Position numbers and translations under genes: made by a program. The notes under the pieces were generated by a model. That model saw only the letters and a program-made list of their open reading frames with translations, ran no database searches and was not told the DNA's origin. From Hanleya hanleyi (lineage: Eukaryota; Mollusca; Polyplacophora; Lepidopleurida; Hanleyidae): DNA of 64,000 nt. Below, one piece after another: positions 35,961 through 43,724 of this stretch. How positions within the stretch are numbered: position 1 is the stretch's first letter; every line of letters begins with the position of its first letter. The stretch lies in contig JAVTVY010047879.1 in NCBI GenBank assembly GCA_036873755.1, positions 62,001 through 126,000 of the forward strand. The letters run 5' to 3'.

Positions 35961-37255
35961 TTAGGTGGAGAAGTCACACAGCACGTTGCGCGCCTTGTCC
36001 ACTTGAATGATGTTGTCAAACTCGGCGTAGCAGATCACATTGACGGTGCTCCGGAGGGCTCGTTGAAAGTGGATTTCCAACCGTAAATTGCCTTGCTTGG
36101 CGAGGGCCAGCTGATGGTCGTTCTCTAAGGTGGGGGTCAAATCGAAACAGAACAACGTGTATCCGTTCCCGTAGTCCTCCCGACTGATGAAATTCCCTTC
36201 GTCCTGGTTGATTTGACCGGTGGCTGTAAACAGGCTCTGATAGGCTCGAATGAAATTCGCGCGCCCAAAGTTTAGTGTTAAGGCCGTGGCTGGCACCTGT
36301 TGTCCATCCACATGCAGGGCCACAAAATTGATGCCGAAATGTTTAAAGTCAAACGGGTTCTCTGGGTAGGCTCCGCACAGGCCAGGATCAATCGCTTGGG
36401 TAGTTCCCCCAGGAACAGGTTTTCTTTGTTGGCGCTCATATTTCCAGCAGACACAGAGAACACTTTGGTTTGTACACGTCGGATAGGGTACTGGGCTGGT
36501 TTTGTTTCCTAGGCTTTCATGTGTCCCAATTGAACGGCTGGATTCGGTTTCACTTTTCGGACATACAGGACTGCGTCTTCGATGACAATCTTATAGTCAG
36601 CTGCATGCCCCTCTATGTTAGTGGCCATCAAGGCGAAGGTCGGAGGCGCCCGTATCAGTCGGATTTTGATGGGGATCTTGTTCAAGAGGTATCGGTCTTG
36701 CATGAACATGTCTGCGTGCAGTCGACCCATGAGATCCACCGAGACGCCGTTCGCGGTCAAAGCCTTCCGTTTGCTATATCCCGTATTGTCGTTCTCTGCG
36801 CCCATGTGCTCGGCTCTGTCCTGGTAGAATAAAGCGGCTGTCAGTTGAGATTTTTTAGCCTCTCGTCCATGCGACAACAGCGTCTCGATGTAGGCTCGAT
36901 AGGGGTACGTGTTGGTCGAGTCACTGATGAGTTTGTCGCTGAGAAATATATCCACCTGTTGAAACATTGAGTGCAGCCAGAGATTCGTCGGGCCCACCGT
37001 TGCTTGGTCGGCGATTCTGGTGCCATCTCCATTGACGATCTTGGCTTTCACATACAAGTATGTATGGGCTAAATCCACATAGGCCGTATCCGCATTACTG
37101 ATGGTGAACTCGATGGGCCCTGTTGCGTTGATGCTGGACAGCGGGAGATGCTCCACCCATAATCCTTGTTCGGCACTGGTCTGTGTGGGCGGGACGGTCC
37201 ACAAATCAAATTCACTGTTGGTGGAGGGGCAGGACTCGGCGTGGATCAAGGACAT
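35961..37255 (-). pseudogene. MCP: Polinton major capsid protein (double jelly roll), broken
   Basis: The N-terminal 248 codons run from 37255 (MSLIHAESCPSTNSEFDLW...) and contain the conserved NLWLHSMFQQVDIFLSDKLI and SYRAYIETLL-like block (here PYRAYIETLLSHG). An in-frame TAG at 36511-36509 follows. The same frame then resumes with VFSVSAGNMSANKENLF, and a one-base shift near 36366-36390 moves into the frame that carries the C-terminal jelly roll (LHVDGQQVPA, FCFDLTP, LRLEIHFQRAL, TVNVICYAEFD) to the stop at 35961. About 430 codons overall, near the family's usual size. The protein forms the hexon-like shell capsomers. It starts 3 nt after the pX-like stop. Confidence 0.9.
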
Positions 37256-37258
37256 GTT

Positions 37259-37663
37259 TTAAGAGAAGATATCCCGGGTCTTCGATGTGCGTCGTCGCTG
37301 GGTCGGTCGTCGACTGGTGCGTGGTCTCGGTGGGGCAGCTCTTTTATTCCCTACGGTGCGTTGTGCTTTGGCCACCAAGACGCCTCCCGCTTCTTTGGCC
37401 CGCCGTTTCAAGGCTTCTTTGGGTGCCGTACCCCCCAAGACATCACCGGCCACTTGCAGTCCACTGCGTACCGCTTGTTTGCCGATTGCTTTCACCCCAT
37501 GCGTCACCAAGGGCAGGAACGTTTTGACGATGCTCCCGAGTATGTTCCCCAGTCCATGTCCACGTTGCATGCGTGCACCACTAAAAACCGGAAAGCCACC
37601 CCCGGCCTGTTGGGCATAATAGTCCATATAGCTGCGTACATCGCACTCGCAAGGCACCTTCAT
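37259..37663 (-). CDS. Polinton pX/pVI-like basic structural protein
   Basis: 134 codons, intact. The first ATG at 37663 overlaps the penton stop (TAATG); a second start, MDYYAQQAGGGFPVFSG, lies 12 codons in and matches where I would expect the conserved N-terminus of this family, so either may be used. Centre: QRGHGLGNILGSIVKTFLPL, an amphipathic or membrane-active-looking helix, then KAIGKQAVRSGLQVAGDVLG. The C-terminus is strongly basic (RPRTSRRPTQRRRTSKTRDI). Small Gly-rich/basic proteins of this kind next to the capsid gene in Polintons and adintoviruses are compared with adenovirus pX/pVI core or lytic proteins; the exact role here is inferred. Confidence 0.75.
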   Translation of the reverse strand: MKVPCECDVRSYMDYYAQQAGGGFPVFSGARMQRGHGLGNILGSIVKTFLPLVTHGVKAIGKQAVRSGLQVAGDVLGGTAPKEALKRRAKEAGGVLVAKAQRTVGNKRAAPPRPRTSRRPTQRRRTSKTRDIFS

Positions 37664-38442
37664 TATACAAAGTGGGGAGCACGTGCTTGTCGAAAATGAA
37701 GTGTCAGCACCACTTTCCCGCGTTCGAATGCCACCGGTCGTCCCGTGTCATCTCTTATATCCACCGTGATCGTGTTGATGTGGGTTTGTCGTACGGGCAG
37801 GTAGAGCATGTGGGTGAAACTGTGGGTGACTTGATCTCCATACAACTTTTTAATGGGCACCACCCGTAACAGAGGTGTGTTGATATCGCCCACAATATGG
37901 CTGTCCACCACGTCCGAGTAGACGTAGAGTCCATACATACCCGACATCGGGATCTCGCCTTGGTGGGCGGTGGGACCAGCGAACGTCCGTAGATCGAAGC
38001 CCAGCATTTGCTGTAGGATAGGACTCAGTACGACACTCGCGTTGGCGGTGACGATAAGCTCTGCCTTGTCGTTGTGTGCGTTGTAATCGAAGTTCACGTG
38101 ATTCTTGAAGGGATAGGCTTTGATGGGTTTTGAAGTATTCGTGACCTCCCGTAGAGCCTTATAATGCAACAGTCTTGACAGCCCACCCATGAACTCCTTG
38201 GGAGTATCGTATTGGCCTTCGGGGAGGGTGAGTCGGGTGTCTTTTCCTTCGTAGGTCACCTCGTACCACACTTCATTGGCTCGCACGTTGTACCACGAGT
38301 AAGGGTATTGGATATCCACGAGGCCACACTCCCATCGTCCAGGTAAATGCAACGGTTGCGGTAACTGGGTGACGTACTTGGCCAAGGTGTTGTCAGGAAA
38401 CACATCCAGCGAACTGTTACTGGGTAGGGTGAGGTAAAACAT
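37663..38442 (-). CDS. Polinton minor capsid (penton) protein
   Basis: 259 codons, intact, start MFYLTLPSNSSLDVFPDNTL, which is highly characteristic of the Polinton penton/minor capsid family. Further family blocks: WECGLVDIQYPYSWYNV near 38-54, a middle QQMLGFDLRTFAG segment, PLLRVVPI near 192, and the C-terminal IDIRDDTG-like DIRDDTGRPVAFERGKVVLT with LHFR. Single-jelly-roll pentons occupy the icosahedral vertices. It is the first gene of a four-gene block (penton, pX-like, MCP, protease) with junctions of overlap to 3 nt. Confidence 0.9.
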   Translation of the reverse strand: MFYLTLPSNSSLDVFPDNTLAKYVTQLPQPLHLPGRWECGLVDIQYPYSWYNVRANEVWYEVTYEGKDTRLTLPEGQYDTPKEFMGGLSRLLHYKALREVTNTSKPIKAYPFKNHVNFDYNAHNDKAELIVTANASVVLSPILQQMLGFDLRTFAGPTAHQGEIPMSGMYGLYVYSDVVDSHIVGDINTPLLRVVPIKKLYGDQVTHSFTHMLYLPVRQTHINTITVDIRDDTGRPVAFERGKVVLTLHFRQARAPHFV

Positions 38443-38660
38443 GGCGAGGTGAGTGGAGAGAGGTAGAGGTGCAAGAGAGTGGAGTGGAGGCGCAGAGTGA
38501 GAGAGAGAGAGAGAGGTGAGGCAGAGTGGTATGGCAGAGGTGAGTAGAGAGTGAGAGAGTGCAGGTGAGAGACAGAGAGAGAGAGAGAGAGGTGAGTAGG
38601 CAGAAAGAGGCAGAGGTGAGTAGGTAGGCAGAGAGGGACTGAGCTGTCCTGCTGTTGGTT
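38443..38660 (-). promoter_or_regulatory. GA/CT-rich leader of the capsid gene cluster
   Basis: On the coding (minus) strand this 218-bp stretch is almost pure CT/CA/CTCTCT sequence (plus strand GAGAGAGAGA at 38500-38515 and 38575-38600) between the preceding gene's stop and the penton ATG. TATTAAAA (complement of 38657-38664) at its upstream edge is TATA-like. Pyrimidine-rich leaders are plausible for a late-type promoter or untranslated leader; this is inference. Confidence 0.35.
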
Positions 38661-39488
38661 TTAATAGGTGTTCCAGGCCTTGGGCGGTTGTGTCCGGCGT
38701 CGTGTTCGTCGCATTGACTTGCTACGTGTCACGGCTCTGGAGATGTGGGGTGTCCTGATCAAGGATGGTTTTTTAAAGGTTTGAAAAGAAGGTGCCCGTT
38801 GTGGTGGTGGAGTTTTGTGGGGTGACTCCGGTTCCCATTCGGATTCCCAAGAAGGTAGTGGGCCACTCGGCGATTGCTGGGTTCGCTGCATAAAGGCCCA
38901 GCGGTGGGGTTCCCCACCAATTCCTGTGGTACATGCATGTCTTTCAAGCCTTGAGCGAAGACCTCCCATCCTCGAGGATCCGTGTGCGATCTGCGTTTAC
39001 GCATCAGGTCATTCACTAAATCCGTCATGTGGGTGCCGGGAATCACCTGATTCTGTACCAGGAGTTCGCCTTTATCATTCCAAGTCATGTTAGGATTCTG
39101 TTTCATCCGTTGTAATACCAGGCCAGCTTGTTTCTTGAACGATGCAGGTACACTCTTCAGCACTTCGTCTTCCACCCACTGTGGGGCTGTGGGTGCTACC
39201 CCTGGTAATGGCGGCTGTTGGAGCGGTGTTGAGGTCGGCGGTGTGTCACGTGGTGGTGGTGGTGGTGGTGGGGTAGAGAGGGTTTTGTATTGGCCCATGA
39301 ACGTCATGTACTGTTGAAGCGTCTCATTGTACCGTTGTACTTTCTCACTGTCGCTTAACCCCGGTCTCTGTAAGATCTGTTGCATCTCTCCATCGAGGGT
39401 GTTTATGGTCTTCACCGTAGGGGTAGGGTGATTGGAGGTTTTGAAGGAATCGTGGTTCGACGAGCACCATTTTTTTCGTGTGGTTCAT
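38661..39488 (-). pseudogene. Conserved Polinton accessory structural protein, frameshifted
   Basis: Start at 39488 is supported by an ATGA overlap with the previous stop and by MVLVEPRFLQNLQ just inside, a pattern typical of this Polinton protein. A one-base shift at about 39412-39435 leads to KTINTLDGEMQQILQRPGLS and a Pro-rich linker (eight Pro near residue 50 of that part), then DEVLKSVPASFKKQAGLVLQ and WEVFAQGLKDMHVPQELVGN. A second shift in the G4 run at 38906-38909 leads to the conserved RWAFMQR and a basic tail ending WNTY at 38661. The family is widespread in Polintons; its function is unknown to me, probably virion-associated. Confidence 0.75.
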
Positions 39489-39829
39489 TGTCGGCCGAAG
39501 AGTCCACCCAATACTGGACCCAACACAGAAGCGGCCAACGGTGCTAAGATGACCCCGAGAAAGCCGCCTTTCTGTAACACCTTTTTCTTTTGTGTTTGAG
39601 GGACCCGCTTCTGGACTAAGGTTCGGAGACCTGTCTTATGCTTGGCCAACTTGGTCTTCTGAGCCGGAGTCAGTGGTACGTTGCCTTTTAACAGGCTGTA
39701 CCCGATCTCGCACAGACAGCGTACAAGGTCAGGGTCCGCACCGCGTACAATGGTTCGGACTAACTCGGGTGGGGCCGTCTTCAATACACGGAGCGTGGGA
39801 GCGTGCTTCCGTACTCGCGCAGACATCAT
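39485..39829 (-). CDS. Conserved small Polinton protein with hydrophobic C-terminus
   Basis: About 114 codons. Two consecutive ATGs (39829, 39826) begin MMSARVRKHAPTLRVLKTAP; the frame is open a few codons further, but only with a TTG. Motifs recurrent in this family: DLVRCLCEIGYSLLKGNVPL, then a Lys-rich stretch (TPAQKTKLAKHK, KKKVLQKGGF) and a hydrophobic Gly/Ala/Leu end (LGVILAPLAASVLGPVLGGL) that could insert into membranes. Intact. It overlaps the following gene by ATGA. A TATA-like GATAAAAA sits about 35-40 nt upstream. Role unknown; similar proteins are found beside capsid genes in Polintons. Confidence 0.75.
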   Translation of the reverse strand: MMSARVRKHAPTLRVLKTAPPELVRTIVRGADPDLVRCLCEIGYSLLKGNVPLTPAQKTKLAKHKTGLRTLVQKRVPQTQKKKVLQKGGFLGVILAPLAASVLGPVLGGLFGRQ

Positions 39830-39862
39830 GTACAACTAATGCTAGAACCCACAACTCTGCTC

Positions 39863-39870
39863 TTTTTATC
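39863..39870 (-). promoter_or_regulatory. TATA-like box upstream of 39829
   Basis: Minus-strand GATAAAAA, 34-41 nt upstream of the ATG at 39829; same spacing class as the other boxes of this element. Confidence 0.35.
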
Positions 39871-39919
39871 TACTTCAGAGAACAGAGACAAAGTCAACCC
39901 TGCTGTGGTATTCATTCGT

Positions 39920-39925
39920 TTTATT
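39920..39925 (-). terminator. Poly(A) signal after the ATPase gene
   Basis: AATAAA on the minus strand, 60 nt beyond the ATPase stop codon at 39985 and before the next promoter. Confidence 0.5.
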
Positions 39926-39984
39926 ATCCCCATCATCAAAACACACACACCCCAGCTGGGGGAGCCACTGTGGGTGTGTTTATA

Positions 39985-40593
39985 TTATTTTTGCATGTAC
40001 ACGTGGTGGGCCTCTCCGGGAAAGATGCCGGTCCGTAGTCGAAGATGTTCGGGGGTGGCTTGCTTGAGGTCGAAGAGCATATACCCGTGCTGAGGAGTTG
40101 TGGCATCTTTAAAGGCTTCCAACGCAAACGGTGTGCGGCCGGGATACATCTGTCTCGCCAGGTGCAGCAGTTGAGTGGTATCTCTCGGGTTTTTGAAGAC
40201 CACCAGGTAGTGGGCATTTAAGCTGATGTTCCGATGTTCTTTGTTTTTACTGAACAGATTCTGCACAATGTAGATGATGCTGAGCCGTCGATGGTGGCTG
40301 CCTTTGGTAAAGAGTTGGGTGACCCGCGCATCCGTCTCCGCCATGAGATCATCCAGAACCACCAAGGTGTCGGGTTCCAAATCGGCCAGGTTGGGTAGGC
40401 CTTCCACGAACGTGATGTGGGGCATTGCTGCATACGCTGCCTGCCATTCTCCGTAACACCACACGACTCGGGCAATGGGTGGGGTGATCATGCTGTCGGC
40501 GTGTTGAAGGAGCTTCCGGACGAAGTGCGTTTTGCCGGAGCCCGTCGGTCCTGCGATGAGACACGTGAAGGGATGCTGCCACCGAGGGTCCAT
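39985..40593 (-). CDS. ATP: Polinton genome-packaging ATPase (FtsK/HerA type)
   Basis: 202 codons, intact. Walker A GPTGSGKT at residues 15-22, Walker B TLVVLDDL at 76-83, and a third conserved block SIIYIVQNLFSKNKEHRNIS at 105-124 with the sensor-like IVQN. This is the A32-like packaging ATPase of the FtsK-HerA superfamily that pumps DNA into capsids of Polintons, virophages, adintoviruses and large DNA viruses. The start is the ATG at 40593, eight codons before PFTCLIAGP as in relatives. Its first 105 nt overlap the end of the membrane-protein frame. Intactness contrasts with the broken integrase and capsid genes. Confidence 0.93.
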   Translation of the reverse strand: MDPRWQHPFTCLIAGPTGSGKTHFVRKLLQHADSMITPPIARVVWCYGEWQAAYAAMPHITFVEGLPNLADLEPDTLVVLDDLMAETDARVTQLFTKGSHHRRLSIIYIVQNLFSKNKEHRNISLNAHYLVVFKNPRDTTQLLHLARQMYPGRTPFALEAFKDATTPQHGYMLFDLKQATPEHLRLRTGIFPGEAHHVYMQK

Positions 40594-41078
40594 GGTTGGA
40601 GGTGTATTCGTTGTCGTGGTAACCCGCTCTTGTAAATTTCGTACGAGTGAACTGGAGTGGTGGTAGTGGTGGGTACAACGTCGGTCGTCGTTGTCTGTTC
40701 ACTGCGAGTGGTGATGGTGATGGGTACAACGTCGGTCGTCGTTGTCGGTTCACTGTGAGGGATGAAATCCGGTGGGTTTTCAGACGTAGTGGGTGTACTT
40801 GGTGTAGGTGTGGAGCTTGGTGTGGAGCTCGACGTGGCTTGTACACGGGGTGTGGTGGTGACTGGGCTCGATACGGGGTTGACTGGTGCTATCTGTAGAC
40901 CGATTTCACTGGTGGCTGGTGTTCTCAGTTGGTTAAGTAGCGCGCTGACATAGGCTACGTCGTAAAACACACCTCCGTACAACACACTCAGCAGGGTTAG
41001 CACTATCACCCCAAAGCCCACTTGCGCTTTGCGCGTTTTGGGAGACGCTGTGTTCAGAGGCAGCTGCTGTTTGTCCAT
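40488..41078 (-). CDS. Thr/Ser/Pro-rich membrane protein of the Polinton
   Basis: About 196 codons from the ATG at 41078, preferred over the upstream in-frame start because a TATA box (41133-41127) lies 50 nt before it. A short charged N-terminus (MDKQQLPLNTASPKTRKAQ) precedes one hydrophobic helix (VGFGVIVLTLLSVLYGGVF, about 20-38), then a long low-complexity ectodomain-like region rich in Thr, Ser and Pro with a two-fold imperfect repeat around TTTTDVVP. The final 35 codons overlap the ATPase gene and look like filler. A type II membrane or mucin-like stalk is the simplest reading; no relative is recognised. Confidence 0.5.
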   Translation of the reverse strand: MDKQQLPLNTASPKTRKAQVGFGVIVLTLLSVLYGGVFYDVAYVSALLNQLRTPATSEIGLQIAPVNPVSSPVTTTPRVQATSSSTPSSTPTPSTPTTSENPPDFIPHSEPTTTTDVVPITITTRSEQTTTTDVVPTTTTTPVHSYEIYKSGLPRQRIHLQPWTLGGSIPSRVSSQDRRAPAKRTSSGSSFNTPTA

Positions 41079-41126
41079 AGCACTGTGGTCGGACGTGGAA
41101 TGAAGGATGACGGCAGTGGTGTCTGG

Positions 41127-41133
41127 CTTTATA
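41127..41133 (-). promoter_or_regulatory. TATA box of the membrane-protein gene
   Basis: Minus-strand CTATAAAG, overlapping the integrase stop codon (41129-41131) and 50 nt upstream of the ATG at 41078. Confidence 0.5.
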
Positions 41134-42199
41134 GTCGTTTCACCTGGTTGGCAGCGACCCAGGAATTGAAGGAACTGGGCCAGACTTGCCATTTGACGAA
41201 ATGAAACAGTTTGCCACGTCGACGTTCCGTTTTCAAAATCTGCTCCACCGTGTAGTAGTCTTGCTGTGTTTTTACGACAGGCTGTAATTCCGTCTCGTAA
41301 AACGTCCCTAGCAACGGTTCCCCTTGAAGATCTTCCAGTTCATAGACTCGCTGCTGTCGGGGTAGGCGCCGTTTAATCAGGAAGTGCTCATCGCTCCAGT
41401 TGGGCAAGTAACTGTTCTCAAATTGACCTTTGACTTTACTGATCCGTACAGGGTCCCCGACCTTGAACACTGCCTTCGTCGTTCGCTGCGATGGCCTGGG
41501 GTACAAGACACGCCGGACTTGGGCTTCATTGCGTTGGGTCACGGTAATGGGGGCTCTCTATACTTCGATGATAGGCTCGATTGTAACCCCTCACCAGTTT
41601 CGGGAGAACATCGATGTACCGCCTTGTATTCTTATAGGTGAAATATTTATACATGCGGCCTTTGAATGTCCTGTTGAACCTTTCCACCACGGAAGCCTTG
41701 GTCTCGTTGTACGTATGGAAGAAAAACACCTTCTGGGCTTTCAGAACCTGTTGGAACGGTCTGTTGAGGAATTCCGTGCCTTCGTCGGTTTGCAAATACA
41801 AAGGTTTGCGCCCGGTCTTGAAGATGTCTTTGAACGCCGCTATGAGATTCGCCCCCGTTTTCGTCCGGATGGGTACCACCCACGCATACTTGATAGGATA
41901 TCGATGCACGTCAAGATATACCGATTCCCATCGTTGTGTTTGGCAAAGGCGCTCATATCGACCAAATCCGCTTGCCACTGGGCATCTATTCCGCCCACGA
42001 TGACCCGGTTCCGTAGAAAATGGCGACGGACAGCTCGATGTAAGGTATAGGTGTCTTGTTTTCTTAACCAATCTCGGACTTGGGCACGTTGTATCCCCTG
42101 GGGTTTGGCCGCTCGATAGAGATCCGACAATGCACTATAGGCCGCCGGACTGTCGGGACTGTAGTATAAGTTATCCAACACCTTCTCCCAGCGCTTCAT
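41129..42199 (-). pseudogene. INT: Polinton retroviral-type integrase with chromodomain, frameshifted
   Basis: Part 1 (42199-41895) has the N-terminal helical region, IVGGIDAQWQADLVDM with the first catalytic Asp (residue 78) and RYILTCIDILS. A missing base near 41891-41895 shifts into KYAWVVPIRTKTG, LQTDEGTEFLNRPF (second Asp) and NETKASVVERFNRTFKGR (catalytic Glu), then RRYIDVLPKLVRGYN. An extra base in the G5 run 41549-41553 shifts into the C-terminal part with an SH3-like segment (FKVGDPVRISKVKG) and a chromodomain (YYTVEQILKTERRRGKLFHF, VKWQVWPSSFNSWVA) ending at 41129. Polinton integrases insert the linear element and make 6-bp duplications, as found here. About 357 codons in all. Confidence 0.92.
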
Positions 42200-42227
42200 G
42201 GTGACAAAATGATGATGGACCCTGGCT

Positions 42228-42697
42228 CTATCGTTTATTTATAACGGGTATATCTTGGGCAGGAGTTTCTTTCTGATTTTCTTCATTGGCTTCCACAGTG
42301 TCCATGGTAAATGACCAGTCCAACTCGTCTGATGACCGCTTGATAAGCACTTGATCCACATCTACCATGGCATCTTCCAATGCAGACCATAGATCAGGGT
42401 GAAGGGTAAAATGCACTGTACCCCATCTAGCCGAGCCAATTGAGCAAAGAAAGGGCCGCGTCGGATGTACACATCGTGACACAAGTGGATGAGGTCGCCG
42501 TCCAGTTCACCAGACAACACCCGTTTGAATTTGGTCCAGCCCTCCCGGGACAGACGAATGTGGGCCGGGCACGGTTGTGTAGGGTCCGCATCACAGATGT
42601 CTCCCACCTCCTCCATGATATCGACCTTATCCGCATACACGTGCAGGAAAACCTCGGGGGTCAAGCTGAGATACGCCAGTGTTATATGCTCCGCCAT
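42228..42697 (-). CDS. PC4-like paralog 1, two halves in -1 offset frames
   Basis: The N-half, from the ATG at 42697, encodes MAEHITLAYLSLTPEVFLHV, a strand-rich segment, then IRLSREGWTKFKRVLSGELD and LCHDVYIRRGPFF. The C-half (VHFTLHPDLWSALEDAMVDV, then RSSDELDW) lies in the -1 frame and has no ATG of its own. Each half ends with the pattern [IVF]-x-L-x-x-x-x-W-x-x-[FL]-[KE] followed by ELD/VD, which resembles the beta-strands-plus-helix PC4 (p15) single-strand-binding fold, tentatively two domains. At 42449-42455 the coding strand reads C-CCT-TTC in the N-half frame, a consensus X-XXY-YYZ slippery heptamer; a shift there would give exactly the C-half frame. Confidence 0.5.
42236..42243 (-). 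promoter_or_regulatory. TATA box of the integrase gene
   Basis: Minus-strand TATAAATA, about 40 nt upstream of the integrase ATG at 42199 and inside the last codons of PC4-like paralog 1. The sequence TATAAATAAA also contains an AATAAA poly(A) hexamer for the upstream gene. Confidence 0.55.
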
Positions 42698-42736
42698 GGT
42701 CAGTACGTGAATGGTACCAGATTTGACTGTGTCTCG

Positions 42737-42744
42737 TATTTATA
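42737..42744 (-). promoter_or_regulatory. TATA box of PC4-like paralog 1
   Basis: Minus-strand CTATAAATACGAG context, 40-47 nt upstream of the ATG at 42697. Identical over 13 bases with the box of paralog 2, so the promoter was duplicated with the gene or is conserved. Confidence 0.6.
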
Positions 42745-42769
42745 GGGAGAACCCCGTGAGCTCAAAGGA

Positions 42770-43272
42770 TCAGGTGGTCATGTCACTGGGCTGGCTGAGT
42801 CTAGCCGGGTAATCAATGGCATCGTCGTCGGGTTCATGGCTAGACAGTTGTTCATTGGGTTCTGCCGCTGCTTCTCTCAGGGCACGAGCCCACTCCAACT
42901 CGTCTGATGACCGCTCGACCGGTGTAAACAGCTGGTCCACGATAGGCACCACTTTCTCGAAGGCTATCCACAGATCGGGGTCTAGGGTGAAGCTTCGCGT
43001 AGGGTCTTGGTAGCGGCCCGGCGTAGGAAGAAGGGTCCACGGTATACGTAGATGGCATTGTCTATGTGGATGAGGTGTCCATCGAGCTCGCCGCTCAACA
43101 CCCGTTTAAATTTGGTCCAGCCGTCACGGTGTAGCGTAACCGTATTCGATACGGTCTCAGCGGGCGACCAGCAAACATCTCCACGGTCTTCCACGAGGGT
43201 GACTTGATCTTCATAGACGTGTAACCCCACCCGGGGTGTAAGGGGAAGGATGGCTCGTAGGACTGGTGACAT
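42770..43272 (-). CDS. PC4-like paralog 2, two halves in -1 offset frames
   Basis: The start is the ATG at 43272 (MSPVLRAILPLTPRVGLHVY), aligned with paralog 1; a GTG further upstream is not needed. N-half: VTLHRDGWTKFKRVLSGELD, then IDNAIYVYRGPFF, ending at a TAG near 42985. C-half in the -1 frame: SFTLDPDLWIAFEKVVPIVD, then RSSDELEWARAL and an acidic tail ending SDMTT. Between the codons for RGPFF and PDLW both paralogs have exactly the same nucleotide length. Differences between them fall mostly at third positions of the N-half frame before the break and of the C-half frame after it. No perfect slippery heptamer is visible in this copy (A-CCC-TTC at the matching place). Confidence 0.5.
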
Positions 43273-43322
43273 GCTTGATCCAATGACGAACGGTGAATGA
43301 CACACACTCTGTCTGACCCTCG

Positions 43323-43330
43323 TATTTATA
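43323..43330 (-). promoter_or_regulatory. TATA box of PC4-like paralog 2
   Basis: Minus-strand CTATAAATACGAG context, 51-58 nt upstream of the ATG at 43272. Confidence 0.6.
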
Positions 43331-43344
43331 GTCAGGTCCCACTG

Positions 43345-43671
43345 TCAATGCCACAGCGCCAGGGTCAATAGGGCACAGACCATGACTAGGCCAACCAGCC
43401 GTCGCTGGTTCCGGCGTGAGCGCTCCTGGTCCATAGCCCGAGCATCAAGGATGGCTGTGATAGTCCAGTAGTGGTGAGTGATGGCACACCTCTCCATCGA
43501 GTGCACTCTGTCGAGGACCGCTTCTGTGAACTCGTTCAGGATCTGGCGTCGGCCCTCGTTGTCGTCGCCATCTGCAAACATGGACCGGACCACTGCTCGG
43601 TAACCCGTGAGTGAATTCACCACGGTGGCATGCTGTAAAATGCGAGTCGCGTAGGGCTGGATCTCCGTCAT
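43345..43671 (-). CDS. Small tail-anchored protein of the Polinton
   Basis: 108 codons from the ATG at 43671 (MTEIQPYATRILQHATVVNS). The body is helical and charged (GRRQILNEFTEAVLDRVHSM); QERSRRNQRRL precedes a C-terminal hydrophobic segment LVGLVMVCALLTLALWH that ends the protein, the layout of a tail-anchored membrane protein. It is intact, lies first in transcription order next to the right TIR, and has TATAAAA (complement of 43718-43724) about 50 nt upstream. No relative recognised. Confidence 0.55.
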   Translation of the reverse strand: MTEIQPYATRILQHATVVNSLTGYRAVVRSMFADGDDNEGRRQILNEFTEAVLDRVHSMERCAITHHYWTITAILDARAMDQERSRRNQRRLVGLVMVCALLTLALWH

Positions 43672-43717
43672 GGCTCTGCAACCGTAGAAATGAAGGTGTA
43701 GGATCCAGAGAGACGTG

Positions 43718-43724
43718 TTTTATA
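43718..43724 (-). promoter_or_regulatory. TATA box of the tail-anchored-protein gene
   Basis: Minus-strand GTCTATAAAACACG context, 47-53 nt upstream of the ATG at 43671. Confidence 0.5.

Noticed and set aside
36366..36511. Programmed readthrough or frameshift in the MCP gene
   Set aside because: The TAG and the nearby shift have no slippery or readthrough context, and homologous MCPs are single frames; decay is simpler.
36300..37699. Plus-strand frames of up to 177 codons opposite the capsid genes
   Set aside because: Antisense shadows of the GC-rich minus-strand MCP, pX-like and penton genes, which have clear protein-family motifs.
40349..40846. 165-codon minus-strand frame between ATPase and membrane protein
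   Set aside because: Third-frame shadow: it overlaps both genes, has no domain, and its repeats mirror those of the Thr-rich gene.
41549..41553. Programmed frameshift in the integrase
   Set aside because: Integrases of this family are continuous; an indel in a G5 run, real or a sequencing error, explains it.
41430..42050. 206-codon plus-strand frame opposite the integrase
   Set aside because: Antisense shadow; the minus strand carries the integrase catalytic motifs and chromodomain.
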